Assembly: GCA_001600875.1 (NCBI GenBank) | Contig: BCLD01000010.1 | Coordinates: 147,950-211,949 of the forward strand | Source of the DNA: Solicoccozyma terricola | Taxonomy: Eukaryota > Basidiomycota > Tremellomycetes > Filobasidiales > Piskurozymaceae | Length of the DNA: 64,000 nucleotides | Direction of reading: 5' to 3' | Part shown: piece after piece, positions 21,501 to 33,171 of the stretch | Layout of the letters: each line of letters begins with the position of its first letter | How positions within the stretch are numbered: the first letter of the stretch is position 1 | Notes under the pieces: model-generated | What the model was told of the DNA's origin: nothing | The model's input: only the letters and a program-made list of their open reading frames with translations | The model's database searches: none | Made by a program: the position numbers and the translations under genes

Positions 21501-24500
21501 TTACAGCCCAATCCAACTGGATCTACCTCCCGAATTATGCAAAACAGTCTGCCCAATCTTGATCCTTCCCTCCGTCGATGTCTGTCCGCCCTCTCCCTTT
21601 ACACTCCCAGCATACATGGTCATCGGGCTTGGCGCATCCATCATCGGACTAGGCTGAGGTCCCGCTGAACCGATAGACACATTCCGCGAACCGTTGGAAG
21701 TGGCGCTGGTCGGCGTGATCGGCGTTTGAAATTGTCCCTGGCCATTGATGGGGAGGAAGGATTCGGCATACCATTCGTACCAGACCTTGCGAGACTGAGG
21801 GTCTGTCAAGCGCCAGATGTGTACGTCGAGCTCTGAGCCGGCGGGCAGGTAGAGTGCGTCCTGTTACATGTGTTTGTCAGTATGTTACTCAGTGTTATTT
21901 GAACATCCATAATGACAAACTCACTCTGATCGGGAAGAACAGCGGGAACCAGCTCATCATGTCCGGACTGATCATCTGCATTCGCTCCGGATGGATACTC
22001 AGGCCGACCGAACCATAAAGGTGAGCTTCAAAGTATCCCGCAAGACCGTGCAGTGTTCCAGCGTGCGGTATGCGGTAGCTCAGTCTCGCTGCGCGAGTGT
22101 TGTGAGAGTTGGTGAGAGGTGCGCCCCTCGCATCCCAGACCACATCTTTCCTTGGATGTTCGAATCCCCAACATTCCTGAATTCTCCCTCCACAAGTCCC
22201 ATCGCTCGTCACGGGATCACCACTCAACAGGTTCACTTGTTGGAACATGACGACGTATGGCGTTTCGTACGCAACGTCCTCATTCTTTGACTTCTTGGAT
22301 GCGTGGGCGCGAACTTCACCATGGAGTTTGGAGGAAGAGAGAGGTGCGAGATGAGCGGTGTAGGTTGCTGGAATGGAAATTCCCTCGGCTGATCGATCAA
22401 GTTTAGGAGTCAATGGGTCTGCGTTGGAAAGTAAGATTGAGTACCCCCTCACGTTTCAGAAACCGGCCAGCACCATCCAAACATTCAGGACTAAGCTCAT
22501 TGTCGCCGAATGATCCCAAAAGCTCCGAAACAAGGATGTCGGCTTGTTCAGGGACATCAATAACTCTCATATCACCGAAGAGGATGTTGACCGTGTCTCC
22601 CCACTCGAGGGCTTTTTTTTCTTGAAGACTACATACAGATTCAGATGGTGTCAGGATCATAACATGGTGGCGATCTCGCCCGCACTCACGTTACAAAAGC
22701 ATTGGGATTCTTTTCAACGGCATACAAGCGGATACTCCGTGATGCTCGTTTGGCAGCTCGCTTGCATCCCGATACCAGAGGCCCTCTTCCGGCACCGACG
22801 ACGCAAATGATGCTGGGAACGAGGATCATCAGTTGCCTGATCGAATCCAAACATGCTGCTCCACTCACGTTGTGATATTCTCAGGCCGATCGCTGAGAGC
22901 TTGGAAGACAGCCTGTAGAGTTGATCGGGTTATCAGCTTACGTGTCAACCGAGCGCACTCAAAATACCAACCTCCTCATACATCCGATATTTTACTGGAT
23001 CCCTCTCAAATACTTCATAGGTCGCACTCCCCAAGTCATCCATCAACGGCTGCAACGGCGCCTGCAACCAATCCGAATAATTCTGCATCTCCTGTGGAAC
23101 AGCATTTGGTTTCACGCCATTCGCAGATGGGAAACCAGCTGCGATTGAGGATGACGGGGATGTGGAACCTCCATTAGGTGCTTTTGGAATGGCGAGAGCG
23201 ACGGCCTCGAGATGACGGACGTATTGGACGTAGGCTTGAGGACCGCCAGCTGGGTGTTTATGAGTATTGGTCTGAGAGAGGATCATTGTAGGCTTGAGCT
23301 GCGAGCGAAAGGGGGATTTAATCAGCACATTGTGTGTCGTGCACGCGTGTGTATATTCGCTTCGTTGCTACCCACCTTGACGAATCCTCGAATGAAACCT
23401 TGACATGCCTTACTAAGCACCGGATAGCCTTTGGCATTTGGGATGAACGCTTGAGAGGGTAAGAAGATGAGCTGCGTAGGTTCGGCAATCCATCGAGAAA
23501 GAGTGGAAAGTGATGGTGGGAGAGGATTTGAGAGATCGAGAGCTGGGGGGTATAGTACTCTCCATCAGAGTCCATAGTAGTAACCTCGAAAATCATTGGC
23601 GACCACTCACTCAATGACAACCGCGGGTGATATCCACAGATGTTCCTAATACAATCCCACATTTCCCAAGCAAACGCACTCCCATCTCCAGTCCCAGCAG
23701 TTGATATGACCTTTGCAGCACTTGGTGACCAAACAACCAACGACTGACCATGCACGGAAGTCCTCGCTCCAGGGCCAGGAACACCCATTGAACTTCTCCT
23801 TCTATGTTTCTTCTCCATCTCAGCTTGATACGCTGATTGTACTGCTTGAGCGGAAGAGTTGGCGTGAGCTGGGGGAGGGGCGTTGGGACGATCGGAGACT
23901 GGTAGACGGATAGAGAGTCTGGTCAGAGCTGCTTCGCCGCCGAGCTCAAGGAGAGAAGCGATGGCTCGGGCATAGGATGGAAGGAATTCTCTGTTCTCAG
24001 GGTTAGGAGGTGGGAGGACGAGGACGGGTACTGAGAGGTGAAGGCAGAGGAGGAGTTCTTGACGGAGTGCCTTGGTGCAGATTCGGAGACTTATTATCAG
24101 CCGGCGACTCGGGGGGGGTGGTCACGAAAACGCATTGAAACACGACTCACAAGCTCAGAATCGAATCTGATTCCCTCATCAGCAGCATCCAACTCGAGCC
24201 AATCCGACGCCAACGCAACCAATCGACCTGTTTCCTCCAACCTCGTCACATTCAACTCCGTCCTCTTGAATCCACCCTCCTTCCTCCACTTCTCCGCTTC
24301 CCTCTCCGTATCCCTCATCACCCGTTCTCTTTCTATCCATGCTCTCGTACCTTCCTCCACCTCTTCGTCATCATCGTTCATCGGTCGTAGACATAACCTC
24401 TCCCACCGCTCTCTCCAAAGATCGTTGGTCAACGGCACACAGACGAGGTCGTAATCTGATGAAATGGCTTTGCTTGTGGCTTCTTGGACGGGGGTGGAAG

Positions 24501-24579
24501 TCGATGGGACGGCGGATGTGGGAGGGAGAGAGGATTGAGGGAGGTGAAGAGCGAGTGGCATGCGTTGTGAGGACGACAT
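21501..24579 (-). CDS. PRMT5: Protein arginine N-methyltransferase 5 (Skb1/Hsl7 orthologue)
   Basis: Makes symmetric dimethylarginine on Sm proteins, histones and other targets. Nine exons (24151-24579, 23611-24070, 23376-23542, 22972-23298, 22869-22912, 22690-22836, 22453-22628, 21925-22388, 21501-21860) encode 857 residues. The N-terminal TIM-barrel region ends in [19 protein letters not shown]. The Rossmann catalytic core has [12 protein letters not shown] (SAM loop), [10 protein letters not shown], and the double-E loop [16 protein letters not shown]. The beta-barrel has [22 protein letters not shown] and [11 protein letters not shown]. There is an unusual Ser/Pro/Gly-rich insert of about 70 residues ([17 protein letters not shown] onwards) just before the C-terminal WIGL, so the protein is longer than the animal enzyme. 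The start at 24579 gives [11 protein letters not shown]. Confidence 0.95.
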
Positions 24580-25063
24580 GGTGATTCGAAAATGAGCTGT
24601 ACTGAGAGGCGTGTGGTGTTGGAATCGTTCGTTTGTTGAGGTCTCTATGCCGCAGTGCTGGTCGCCGCTTCTACGGGGAAAAGCAGAAGGAAGATGCGGT
24701 CGATGATGCAAGGCTGTTATCGATGCTTGCCCAGACTAAACTCGCGACGACTAGATCGCTGGACTGCCCCGGTTTGGTCCAATGGTCTTTCTGGTCCATT
24801 GAGAACCTTCCTGCTACGACGCGATAGACCGCCGCACGCGATGCCCGTCTAAACAATGACAAGTCATTTATTTCCATTCAACCGACCTCGGCACAGCGTT
24901 GGCTACAGGTAGTAGCAGGTACACAGACGGCAATGAGTAATTCAGTGCTCGCGAGCAACATGTCATAAAACCACTAGAGGTCACTCTGTCCTAAAAACAA
25001 AAACCACCTCAAATCCCCTCATATCATATCAAGGGAATCCACCAAAACGGCAGCGGTCTAGAC
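24580..25063. other. Spacer between PRMT5 start and RPS3 end
   Basis: No gene is supported. A small hairpin (GGTT..CAATGG / CCATTG..AACC) lies at 24771-24807; see rejected items. Confidence 0.5.
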
Positions 25064-26278
25064 TCAAGCCTCGGCAGTGAACTCCTGAGCAGCAGGAGCA
25101 GCAGCTGGGGCAGCAGCGGCTGGGGCGTTGATTGGCTGGGGTTGAGGACCTCGGTTCTCGGAGTGTGGGTGGATAGGTTGCTCCTCCTTTGGCCTGTTGG
25201 GGAGATAGTTGGGTTAGATTCGATTTAGGGAGACCCGAGGTTTGGTTTGTGGAGGAGGTACTCACTCAACGATGGTGACCGCGTCAGGAAGGGGCTTCTT
25301 GGGTCCAAGATCACCAGTTGGGTCATAACCCTTCATGCTATTTGAAAAAAGAACCCAGACGATGAATCAGCACCTCGATGCCACGAATCCGCCCCTAGTC
25401 TCATCTCATCTCATAACCAAACCCATAAAACTCACATCTTAACCTTGATACCCAAAACACCTTGCCTGAGGAGAACGTGCCTAACAGCGTAATCAACAAA
25501 CTCGGTGGCGGGTTGACCAGAGTGGATCATGAAACCGTCGGTGAACTTCATGGACTTGGCACGAGCTGCACGCAGTTTACCAGAGACGACGACTTCACAA
25601 CCCTTGGCACCGGAGTCCATGACGAATCGGAGGACACCGTAACAGGCACTGAAGGAATAGGGGTGGGGTTTCAAGATCATCAGGATATGATAACCCCCGG
25701 AAAAGCAATCGGCTTTGCGCCGCGTCAAACACTCACCGCCTGACAGCCAAACCACCCAACAACTTGTACCTCAAACTCTCAGCCTGAGCAACAGCTGACA
25801 AACCCCTGTTCTTGACCTTCTCAGCGTACAACTCCAACGAGTTCTCTGGGAACTTGAATCGCTTGGCGACCAAAGCGGTGAGTTCCCTAATTCGTCGTCC
25901 CTTCTCTCCGAGAACATCTTGGGTGTGGGTAGCACGGATGATGATTTCGGTCTTGGTGGCAGAGGTTCGGACCTCACAGCCAGAGTAACCTTCTTCGGCG
26001 AGCTCTCGGGTGCTAGAAGGGATTGAAAGGCGGGGTTAGCAGGTTGCTTTGTGCAGGGTTGTTGCAGGCTGGAACTCCAGTAGTAGGAAGGTTGGCGGTG
26101 GCTAGCGATGTGACCTCCTAGGAGTTCTACCACTTCCTCCACCGCCGCCAACGCTTCCTACCACAGATCTATCCCTTGCATTTTTCCCTTCTCCAACTCA
26201 CAAGAACTCTCCCAACTCGGCCTGGAAGACACCGTCAGCGACGAACTTTCTCTTCTTGGAGATTTGAGAAGCCATGAT
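25064..26278 (-). CDS. RPS3: 40S ribosomal protein S3 (uS3)
   Basis: A core small-subunit protein at the mRNA entry channel. Exons 26202-26278, 25737-26012, 25436-25648, 25266-25337 and 25064-25193 give 255 residues, the usual eukaryotic length plus an Ala-rich tail ([20 protein letters not shown]). Family blocks are [32 protein letters not shown], the KH domain with [26 protein letters not shown] [19 protein letters not shown], and [15 protein letters not shown]. Intron 1 (26013-26201) is 189 nt and contains a long imperfect inverted repeat. Confidence 0.97.
26083..26161. repeat. Imperfect inverted repeat in RPS3 intron 1
   Basis: The arm at 26083-26101 (GTAGGAAGGTTGGCGGTGG) pairs with that at 26139-26161, whose complement adds four bases (C, then GGC). 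This is about 19 bp of stem on a 37-nt loop. A loop segment GGAGTTC (26121-26127) is also complementary to GAACTCC (26072-26078) outside the stem. It may be a structured RNA or snoRNA precursor, or a fold that aids splicing. Confidence 0.6.
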
Positions 26279-27866
26279 TGTGATTTGAAGTCTTGAGGGG
26301 ATGGATGGGGAGAGGGGAGGAGGTGATGGTGAGTGGTGCCGGAGGGGGGAGTTGGATTGCGCTTTAGAGATGCGTCCGGTTGTTAAGCGCAGTCCATTCC
26401 AACCCACGGGGCAAGCGCATTTGGCTGTCGGAGTTAAGAAACAGGTCACGTCATTGATTATATAAGCTGTCGGACGCATTCTTGATAAGATAAGATATGT
26501 CGACGGGGATTTGTGGGGCAACCGACGCTGCCTGCTAATGCAAAATGTATGATACAGAGGGGATCTCATTTCAATAGCTGTTTTCCAACGACATTCCGAA
26601 CTTCTGACTAAGTGATAGCTCTAGCAGCTCCCTTCTTCCAACTTCCATCCTTTTTCGATGTCGATTTCAACACCTTCCAGGCAGGTAAGAAACCCCTATG
26701 CTCCACTTTCTTCTAATCCGCTTTCAAATCTATACGCTTGATAACGATCACAGATTTCTTACAATTTCATTGAACATTTCGAATTGGTCTGTCCGGTACC
26801 TTGATCGAGATCCCTTCAAGGTGGACCCAATTGCAAGTCCTGAGTTTTGGTCATCATGTGTGAACAACCTCCAGAAAACACTCGTATGAATTCGGGGGTA
26901 ATGAGACTGGAGAGGACGTGGTATTACGAGTGTTTCTTCGAAAACCGAGCTGTTCGGAACGCATACTACCAGGGAACAAAACTTTCAACTCTTCCCCCTT
27001 CTTCGGCTACGGCTCACCTGCATGAAATCAAAGGCCAACGACTGACATTTAAACTGGTGTCCGTGAAACGTTTGAATAGCCACGTCCCTCCGTGCTGATC
27101 AAAGAGATGAACCCTTGGGTCTTACAATGTCAATGAGCTGGTCGAGCTCGGATCTACCCGATTGTTTCCGGAATGATGTTCTTCAACAGATACCCGACTT
27201 GGATGAGAGGGACGACGAATGGAGTACGACGTTGCCCCCTCGAGATGTTCGTGTTGAGTGGCATGGGAATCTTTGCTTAGCAGTCCGTATGGTGTTGTTG
27301 TAATATGATGATGATAATAATATGGATGATGTTGGCGTCATGCTACAGAGAAGATGGGTGTGGATTCAGATAAGTCGAGATTGTAGCGGAACAGATAGAT
27401 GATGTGAAATGTCATACGTGACAGGGTAATCGGCTGCTCCGAGACCTAGTTTTAGAACGATGATGGCTTTTTCTTATCCAAGACTGCCTCCGCCGTTGTG
27501 TGTGTTGATCGGTTTGTATGGGTGTCAGCTTGGGAATGAACGATATACCATCCGAACACGGGGGGTAGATCCGATAGATCAAACTAAAAAGCTGGTTCCA
27601 CATAAGCAGACACAGATCAAAAAGATTCGCGGAGTGTTATGTACCATATCAAGACTATGCAAGTCTTTTTTTCAGTCTGCTATGATGAACCGTGCCGTAT
27701 GCACACTTTTCTTCTAATGCAAGAGGGGGGGGGGGGGATGGATATGAGCGGATGAGTGGCGAAAGGAAGCCGGGGAAGGATGGCCGAGCGTCCAAGTTGT
27801 TCTCTTGTAGCCCCCACCCATCTTTCAATTCCCACTTGTGAATAAACATCATCGCAGACAGTGAGC
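26279..27866. other. RPS3 promoter and unassigned sequence
   Basis: The part next to 26278 should be the RPS3 promoter. From 26659 there is a possible unrecognised transcribed unit (separate entry). From 27304 to 27866 I see no gene; a G13 run lies at about 27725-27737. Confidence 0.5.
26659..27303 (+). other. Possible small unrecognised gene or non-coding transcript
   Basis: An ATG in ATGTCGATTTCAACACCTTC is followed by a convincing intron: donor GTAAGA after ..CAGGCAG (about 26685), a CTAAT branch-like site, and CACAG acceptor at about 26754. Downstream frames stay open only in pieces: 81 codons from ATG 26856 (MCEQPPENTRMNSG..) and about 60 codons ending at 27303 (SSSDLPDCFRNDVLQQIPDL..). 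I could not join them in phase, and neither matches a family I know. It may be a spliced non-coding RNA, a small fast-evolving protein, or chance. Confidence 0.25.
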
Positions 27867-29075
27867 ATGCCTCTTCAATCGTTGGAGGACTACATCACAG
27901 CACAGCTCTCGGCACTTCAGCTAATAGTCCCAGATGACGACGTGAGTTTTCTTGTTGATTAGCATATAACTCTTGACTTCTCAGCTGATGTCGAGTGACT
28001 GATACCCATACCTCTTCTCTTGATTGACTTCATCCATCGCCGTCGCGCGTCGTCTACTCGGACTTGTCATGTCTGAATGGGCGTCTCACGGTCATACTCT
28101 ACAGATCGAGTACATTGCCAGACTGGTCGAAGAGGAGGAATTAGAAGAGCAAGACAAGACGGATGGAGTGAAAGGGATGCTCGAAGGCCACGGTAGTGTA
28201 AGTACTCTCAGTGTATCCTCCTCTCCCTCTCCTCTCACCGAAGACTCCGCCTGCTCCTATAGGAAACAGTCGATGAATCCAGCCTCGATGACGCGGTAGG
28301 GAAGATGATTTCGTATTGGAAAGAGATGAAAGCGGAGATTGAAGCTGCCAAAAATGATCAAGATAGTGAGGGTGGGAGTGAGAGTGACGGCGAAGAGGTA
28401 GCCGGTTCGAAAGGTGACGATGGTGGAATACGATCCGTGTACGGCCCACTGAATGCTACCAATCTTTACAGCCGCCCAGGATCGAGCTCTCATTGACTCG
28501 CTCACCCCGCAAGAACTCGCTGCAGCCCAAAAGCGTGCTCTCCTCGCTCAATACGGTTATATCGAAGACGAAAATGTAGCAGTATCCGGAAGTAGAGATG
28601 GTGATGCACCACCTGTTGGAGAATCATTGAGGAAGAGAGAAGAAGAGAAAATTGCGGCTGACAGGAGAGCGATGATTGATAAAGCGATAAAAGAGGATGG
28701 GATGAGAAAGTCGAAGAAGAAGAAACTGAGGGAAAAGGAAGGTCGCGGTGAGTGTTGAGGTTGTGAGGAGGCTGGTGAACAGTCGCAACTGACGCCATTT
28801 GTTTCGAGACAGATCTCTGGGCACCCAATCTGAACAAAGCAAAAGTAGATGCAAAGGCTGCTATGGCGAGGGAATCTGCTCGGTCACAAGCTCAGATCAA
28901 GAAAGACAGGGACAAGGCAGCATTAGAGAAGCAGAAGTATGTACGAGCGATCTTCGCGCGTGATTTCGCCTGGAGTCAGCTGCATGCTGACTTGACTCCC
29001 ACACTCAGAGCCGACCAAGCTAAGGCCAAGTTAGAGAAGCAGAAGAAAGCGGCAAAGGGAGAACGACGAGCATGA
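27867..29075 (+). CDS. CCDC43-like coiled-coil protein
   Basis: Exons 27867-27941, 28105-28197, 28263-28413, 28472-28747, 28813-28936 and 29009-29075 encode 261 residues. The N-terminal 60 residues (YIARLVEEEELEEQDKTDGV) match the PWI-like helical part of CCDC43. Next come DSLTPQELAAAQKRALLAQY, close to the conserved KRALLAQY block, and a highly charged C-terminal coiled coil rich in Lys/Glu/Ala. The family is conserved from fungi to animals with no established biochemical role. The first intron is 163 nt and its acceptor choice (28104) rests on homology. Confidence 0.8.
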
Positions 29076-29268
29076 TGCGCAGTCAACAGAGTAGGCGGCC
29101 AGTAACACATCTATATTCAAATTGGCATGACAACGAGACGATCATAACCTTCAACGTTTGTAAGAGAAACCACTTTTCGCTATATTTAGTAGGAATGCTT
29201 TCAAGTCGTGGATTGCTTTTTTTGGGGTCGGAACGGAACCTTGAGGATCAGAGGACGAAGCCACAGAT

Positions 29269-31734
29269 TTACTCGCGGCTGATGGGGTGGAGAACGAGGT
29301 CGGCATCGTCGGTGGGGACGCTGTGAGGTGATGTGCGTTAATGGTTGTCTGATGAAAAAGGCAAATGGGCCGATGCTGCTCACGAGAGGACACGCAAGGT
29401 GTTGGTGTGGCCAAGACCACCCTTCCAACCCTGAACAGCAACGATGGTCTGCTCTGGCTTAACGATGCCCATGGCAAGAGCGTTCTTGAGACCGTATCTG
29501 GAAGGGGGGTGAACATGATAATTAGCGTACCATTTCACCGAGAGGCCAACCCGCAGGCCGCCAACTCACCGGATACGGTTGTCAACGTCAGTCTGCCATT
29601 GAGCGGTGGGGATTCCACGTGGCTCTGGGTAGAAGACGGGGTAGACACCACGGTTGAGATGGCATTGCCTGGCGGTCTGGGCGTCACGGGTGACTGTAGA
29701 GCCGGAAAAGTGAGCGAAGACAGTAGACCGGCATATCGGCAAGGGTACCTACCACAGATGATAGGGCAAGCAGGTCTGTACTTGGAGAGGAGTCGAGCGG
29801 TGTTACCACTATGAAATGGGGAATGACGCCATCAGCAAGCAATGAGAGATGGCAAGGAATAAACACCACAACCCACCTGGTGGAGAGCACGACGATGGCA
29901 CCAGCGTCCTGCTCGCCAGCAGCGGCGACACCGGCAAGGGCGATAGTCTCACCAGTCTCGGTTGGCCTTGCAGTCATGTTCCTCAAGCTATCGAACAATG
30001 GAGGGTAGCAGATAGCGGACTCGGCAAGGAAGGCGGTCTCAGCCATCATGGTGACGGCCTCGATGGGGTAGTTGCCCTTGGCGGTCTCTCCGGAAAGCAT
30101 GACACAATCGGCACCGTCGAGGACGGCATTGGCAACGTCGGAAACCTCAGCACGGGTAGGTCGGGGGTTGTACTGGCGTGGGGTGAAACACGGACGGTTT
30201 TAGTCACCGACCCTTCACCTTCGATTCATGCTCTTCTTGGAACTCACAGTCATCGACTCCAACATCTGGGTGGCACAGATAGAAGGCTTGCCGGCGACGG
30301 AGCACTTGGCGATCATCATCTTCTGAGCCATGAAGACCTGGGAGGCCGGGATCTCGATACCAAGATCACCTCGAGCAACCATGACACCGTCAGTCTCCCT
30401 CAAGATCTCGTCAAAGTTGACAACACCCTGCTCGTTCTCAATCTTGACGATAATCTTGATCCTGGCGCCATCTGGACCGAGAACCTTTCGAATCTCCTTG
30501 ACGTCGTTGGCGGATCGGATGAACGAAGCAAAGATCATGTCAACACCGTTCTTGACACCGAAAGCAAGATCCTTCTTGTCCTTTTCAGAGAGTGCGGGAA
30601 GATCCACAGCGGTCTTGGGGAGGTTGACACCCTTGCGCGATGAGAGGGTACCGTTGTTGAGGCATCGAACACGGACGTGTTGACCCTCGACTCCAATGAC
30701 GAGAAGGGAAAGAATACCTAGGGAAATGATGCGCGATGGCGGCCTTCGTCAGACAAAAAAAAAAAAACGTTGGCTAGTACGAAAACAAAAACGCGTAGTT
30801 CTCACCATCATCGACGTAAATGAGTTTTCCTGGAGAAGTGACCTTGACGATGTTGGCCTACGAAAGATCGAACCATATCGTTCGTCAATACCGTAGACCC
30901 CCCCCCCCCCCCTCTTCCCCATAACCTATAGTCGCGACTACCCGGAACACTCACGTAATCGACATACATGTACTCTGCATCACAAGCTTCGGCGTACTTG
31001 GGATCAGTAGTAACCCACATCTCATGACCAGCTACGATCTTGACCTATATCAGATAATTCCGGTCGTTATTTCCATCATCAGTTCCAGTGGAGGTTAAAG
31101 TTTTTTTTTTGCATAAACCAAAAAAAAAAAAAAAAAGGGTTTTAAAACGCACATCCTTGTCATCCTTCATTAAACCAGTTCGAATCTCTGGACCCTTGGT
31201 GTCAAGAGCGATAGCGAGAGGTCGACCGTTGGGGTTAGCTGAGGAAGAGAAGATATGGGGGGGTAATCAGCTTCAACAGTTTTCATCGTAGCGGGTTGAA
31301 GATAAGGAATTTATATAGGGGGTTTTTTTTGGAGCTTCAAGTGAGAGTATGTCCTCTATGTCCTCCTCTAGGGAATATCGATCCGGCTAACCGAATCCTT
31401 TTTTTTTTTTTTTTTTTTTTTTGGGAACCATGTCCCTCGTTTAAACAAAAACGAAAAAGAAAAGAAAACCACTCTCCCACCCTCTTCCGTCACCCCCCAA
31501 ACGACTCCTCTTCCGCGCCCCCCAAAAAAAAACCAAAAAAAAAAACCCCAAAAAACACACTCACCAGCGACAGTCTTCCTAACATTATCAATTACACTCT
31601 GATGATATTCATAACTCCCATGAGAGAAATTCATTCTAACGATATTCATCCCTGCGAAACGAAGTTTTTCAAGCATTTCTGGAGTATTGGTTTTAGGACC
31701 GATGGTTGCGATGATTGAAGTCTGTTTTATGGCG

Positions 31735-31794
<60 letters not shown>

Positions 31795-32021
31795 CGGGAA
31801 GAGAGAGAGGGAGTGTGTGATGTGTGTGAGATTAGAAATGCTCAAGATGATAAAGAACAGATATCGAAAACAGAGCAAGGTATGTAGAACGTTGAATGAG
31901 GATAGAACACAGATCCAAAAAAACTCACCTTCCTTAGGTATTTATCCTCTGGTTTGAAATCAGCAAAAGTGGTATTCAAATTACTCAACCATTCGAGTTG
32001 AGAAGTAGGAGATTTAACCAT
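29269..32021 (-). CDS. PYK1: Pyruvate kinase
   Basis: Converts phosphoenolpyruvate + ADP to pyruvate + ATP in the cytosol. Eleven exons (31929-32021, 31565-31721, 31153-31238, 30955-31044, 30806-30857, 30248-30717, 29877-30172, 29753-29808, 29570-29693, 29384-29497, 29269-29320) give 529 residues. Motifs in order are [47 protein letters not shown], the active-site block [35 protein letters not shown] and [12 protein letters not shown]. The first four introns carry extreme homopolymers, including 59 G at 31736-31794. It is convergent with the CCDC43 gene (193 bp between stops). Confidence 0.97.
31736..31794. repeat. G59 homopolymer in PYK1 intron 1
   Basis: Fifty-nine consecutive G on the plus strand (poly-C in the transcript), 14 nt from the 3' splice site of PYK1 intron 1. 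It occupies the polypyrimidine-tract position, as at 712-736. The true length may differ. Confidence 0.9.
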
Positions 32022-33171
32022 CTTTAGAAAAAGGGTTTTTTATTGGGGTTGTGAGTTATGAAGGGATTAGGGTAGTTGGAGAGGGATGAGCTGTAGGGTT
32101 TTTGGTAATATGTTGATGTGGAGGGGTTATGTAAAGATGAATTGCGAGGAGTTGAGGGGGAAAAAGAAGGGGATGGGGGAAAACAAGAGAAGGCGAAATC
32201 AGTCATTGTAATTGAATCCCCGATACGATAGTGAGAAAGTAAGAAAGGAGGGACCAAGGGTAAAAACCACTTTTCATTTATCGTATTCCCCTTCTCATAT
32301 ACCGCGTCTCGGCGTCTCATACCGTCTATTCATCCAAATTTCTACCCCAAACTTGGCACTCTTTCGAAACCTCTCCAAACATCCAACATCCAAGGACCCC
32401 CAAAAAATAACAAAAAACGAAACAAGCACACCGGTTGTCTTTCGAGAGTTTTAAACTCCCCAACGTGAACTCGAATGTAAGATTCGCTCACATAACACGT
32501 GAGGGGTTCGTTCCATCTGATATCACCCAACAGAAACAACTCCCCCCCCCCCAAAATCCCCAATCATCACACTACCTCTCTCAATGAAGGAAGGACCATC
32601 GATGAAACCACCGACCGATTTGAGTTTGAGGATTAAGAATGCAAAATGAGGAAAGGGGAAAAAAACGAAATAGAGAGGGCTATCGTGTACCGATTCCCTC
32701 CCCCCCCCCCCTCCCCCCGACCCCGTGCACAGGGTGCCACACACATGATGTGTTTCATCCCTAAACGGATACGATACGGTATGATCTGGGGTATGGTACG
32801 TTATGGGAAGTGGGACTTACGTGAATGATCAATGAGAGAATGGATGTGTGATTGAAGGATGTAATGGATTGATAGCTGGGGGGAGGGGGGGTTGAACGAT
32901 GATTGGGGCATCCTTGAGTTGGGACACCACGTGATGATGATTTGAATTAAAAATCCACACGGGGAAAAGAGGTCAGCCACGTGGATTACGTACACGGAGG
33001 CGCGCGGGGAGAGGGGAGGGGGTGGAGGGAGGGTGGAGGAGGGGAGGGAGGAGGGGATTAGATAAGCGGGAGGGAGGGGAGGGAGATAAGTGCGAGGGGG
33101 AGGGAGGGAGGGATGATCAACCCACCGTCCCTCAAGCACCCATCCACCCCATCCACCCCCATCCACCCATC
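32022..33171. promoter_or_regulatory. Divergent promoter region, PYK1 / CIA2
   Basis: 1150 bp between the two start codons. It contains three CACGTG E-boxes (32496-32501, 32928-32933, 32978-32983), C/G runs at 32541-32550 and 32700-32718, and a purine (G/A) tract at 33000-33112 with many GGG runs. The last 50 bp before the CIA2 ATG are repeats of CCATCCACC. No coding exon is supported. Confidence 0.6.

Noticed and set aside
24771..24807. tRNA-like GGTTTGGTCCAATGGT and hairpin
   Set aside because: It resembles a D-arm only by chance: the pairing GGTT/AACC plus CAATGG/CCATTG is one small hairpin and no anticodon or T-arm could be drawn.
29849..30643. 264-codon plus-strand ORF
   Set aside because: It is the antisense shadow of PYK1 exons 6-7, whose sense translation matches pyruvate kinase throughout.
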